Source: Dyadobacter sp. CY356
GTDB taxonomy: Bacteria > Bacteroidota > Bacteroidia > Cytophagales > Spirosomataceae
NCBI RefSeq assembly: GCF_021440195.1
Contig: NZ_JAJTSZ010000002.1
Location: 1 to 64,000 of the forward strand
Direction of reading: 5' to 3'
Length of the DNA stretch: 64,000 nucleotides
Below the pieces are notes generated by a model. That model was not told the origin of the DNA. It ran no database searches and saw only the letters and a program-made list of their open reading frames with translations. Position numbers and translations under genes: made by a program. Positions 63,711 to 64,000 of the stretch are shown piece by piece (positions within the stretch are counted from its first letter, which is position 1; each line of letters begins with the position of its first letter).

Positions 63711-64000
63711 GAATTGAAAGGTTAGTTATTTGGGTTAGAAATTAGGTAATCAAGATGCATGTAGAAACTTATCGCTGTGATAAATATATAAGTTTAACCA
63801 ACACAGTTTTGAAAAAGCTTAAAATTGAGCTGTTTTTAGGTCAATTCCAAAAAATGCAGTACTTGTTGGATGTAATTTATTGAGTTTTATAGGAAGCCGG
63901 GGTGGGGGACTTCGCTAATGGGTTTCCATGGTAAAGGGAAGAACAGCTTGTCAGCTATTAATCTGCAACATCAACAGTAATTAAGAAGTTGAAATTTTGC

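Noticed and set aside
1-64000. CRISPR array
   Set aside because: The only regular repeats are the ~120-bp tRNA-derived units, which have no short-repeat/spacer structure. No cas genes are seen.

Overview
The window comes from a Bacteroidota chromosome, most likely Cytophagales (Dyadobacter/Spirosoma-like). The evidence is: paired LytS-type histidine kinases and LytTR regulators; a secreted Gfo/Idh/MocA oxidoreductase with an NKREFLKN-type leader; promoter-like boxes of the Bacteroidota type (TTTG, 19-20 nt, TAnnTTTG); and moderate-to-low GC. The genus is an inference. The window has three parts.

(1) About 401-47470 is an integrated genomic island. It is bounded on both sides by tandem copies of a ~120 bp unit made of a tRNA-Lys 3' half plus the tRNA terminator (left 1-400, right 47471-47706). 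The intact tRNA-Lys(TTT) gene stands at 47707-47782. A large serine recombinase (45957-47702) abuts the tRNA, so the island very probably inserted at the tRNA-Lys 3' end. I see no relaxase, coupling protein or conjugation genes. The island carries a ParA-like operon (26867-29734), an ArdA antirestriction gene, and a cluster of hairpins at 31.3-31.5 kb that could be an origin.

The island cargo is mainly antiviral or self-defence type. From left to right: a GHKL/sacsin-type ATPase followed by an AlbA_2(Schlafen-like)-TIR fusion; an AAA ATPase + HNH nuclease pair of Septu-like layout; a three-gene operon of a 1956-aa STAND NTPase with an N-terminal nuclease-like domain and two further small nuclease-like proteins, with a frameshifted remnant behind it; a 1088-aa SF2 helicase with a possible C-terminal nuclease; a 1552-aa DUF4011-type SF1 helicase with a Vsr-like nuclease domain; an AbiEi/AbiEii-like toxin-antitoxin pair; a set of nucleotidyltransferase-like/HEPN proteins beside a divergent XRE regulator; and an exported caspase-like protease overlapping a membrane protein. 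A co-oriented operon of ABC transporter, LytTR two-component system and class-C serine hydrolase looks like peptide-antibiotic sensing and resistance. Several short coherent reading-frame fragments with no start or with stops look like fossils of older insertions.

(2) About 47783-58350 is ordinary chromosome: a lipoprotein, a PanE/ApbA-type reductase, a small secreted protein, a LytS/LytTR pair, Dps, an AhpD-like protein, a LytTR regulator with a hybrid kinase carrying an Hpt domain, an ABM-domain membrane protein and an HSL-type esterase.

(3) About 58.8-61.9 kb is a second small accessory insertion. It holds an OLD-family ATPase/TOPRIM nuclease and a 317-aa protein with a PD-(D/E)XK-like signature. 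Each gene is followed by an imperfect palindrome that resembles an integron attC site. A Gfo/Idh/MocA oxidoreductase with its terminator resumes the chromosome at 62.3-63.7 kb.
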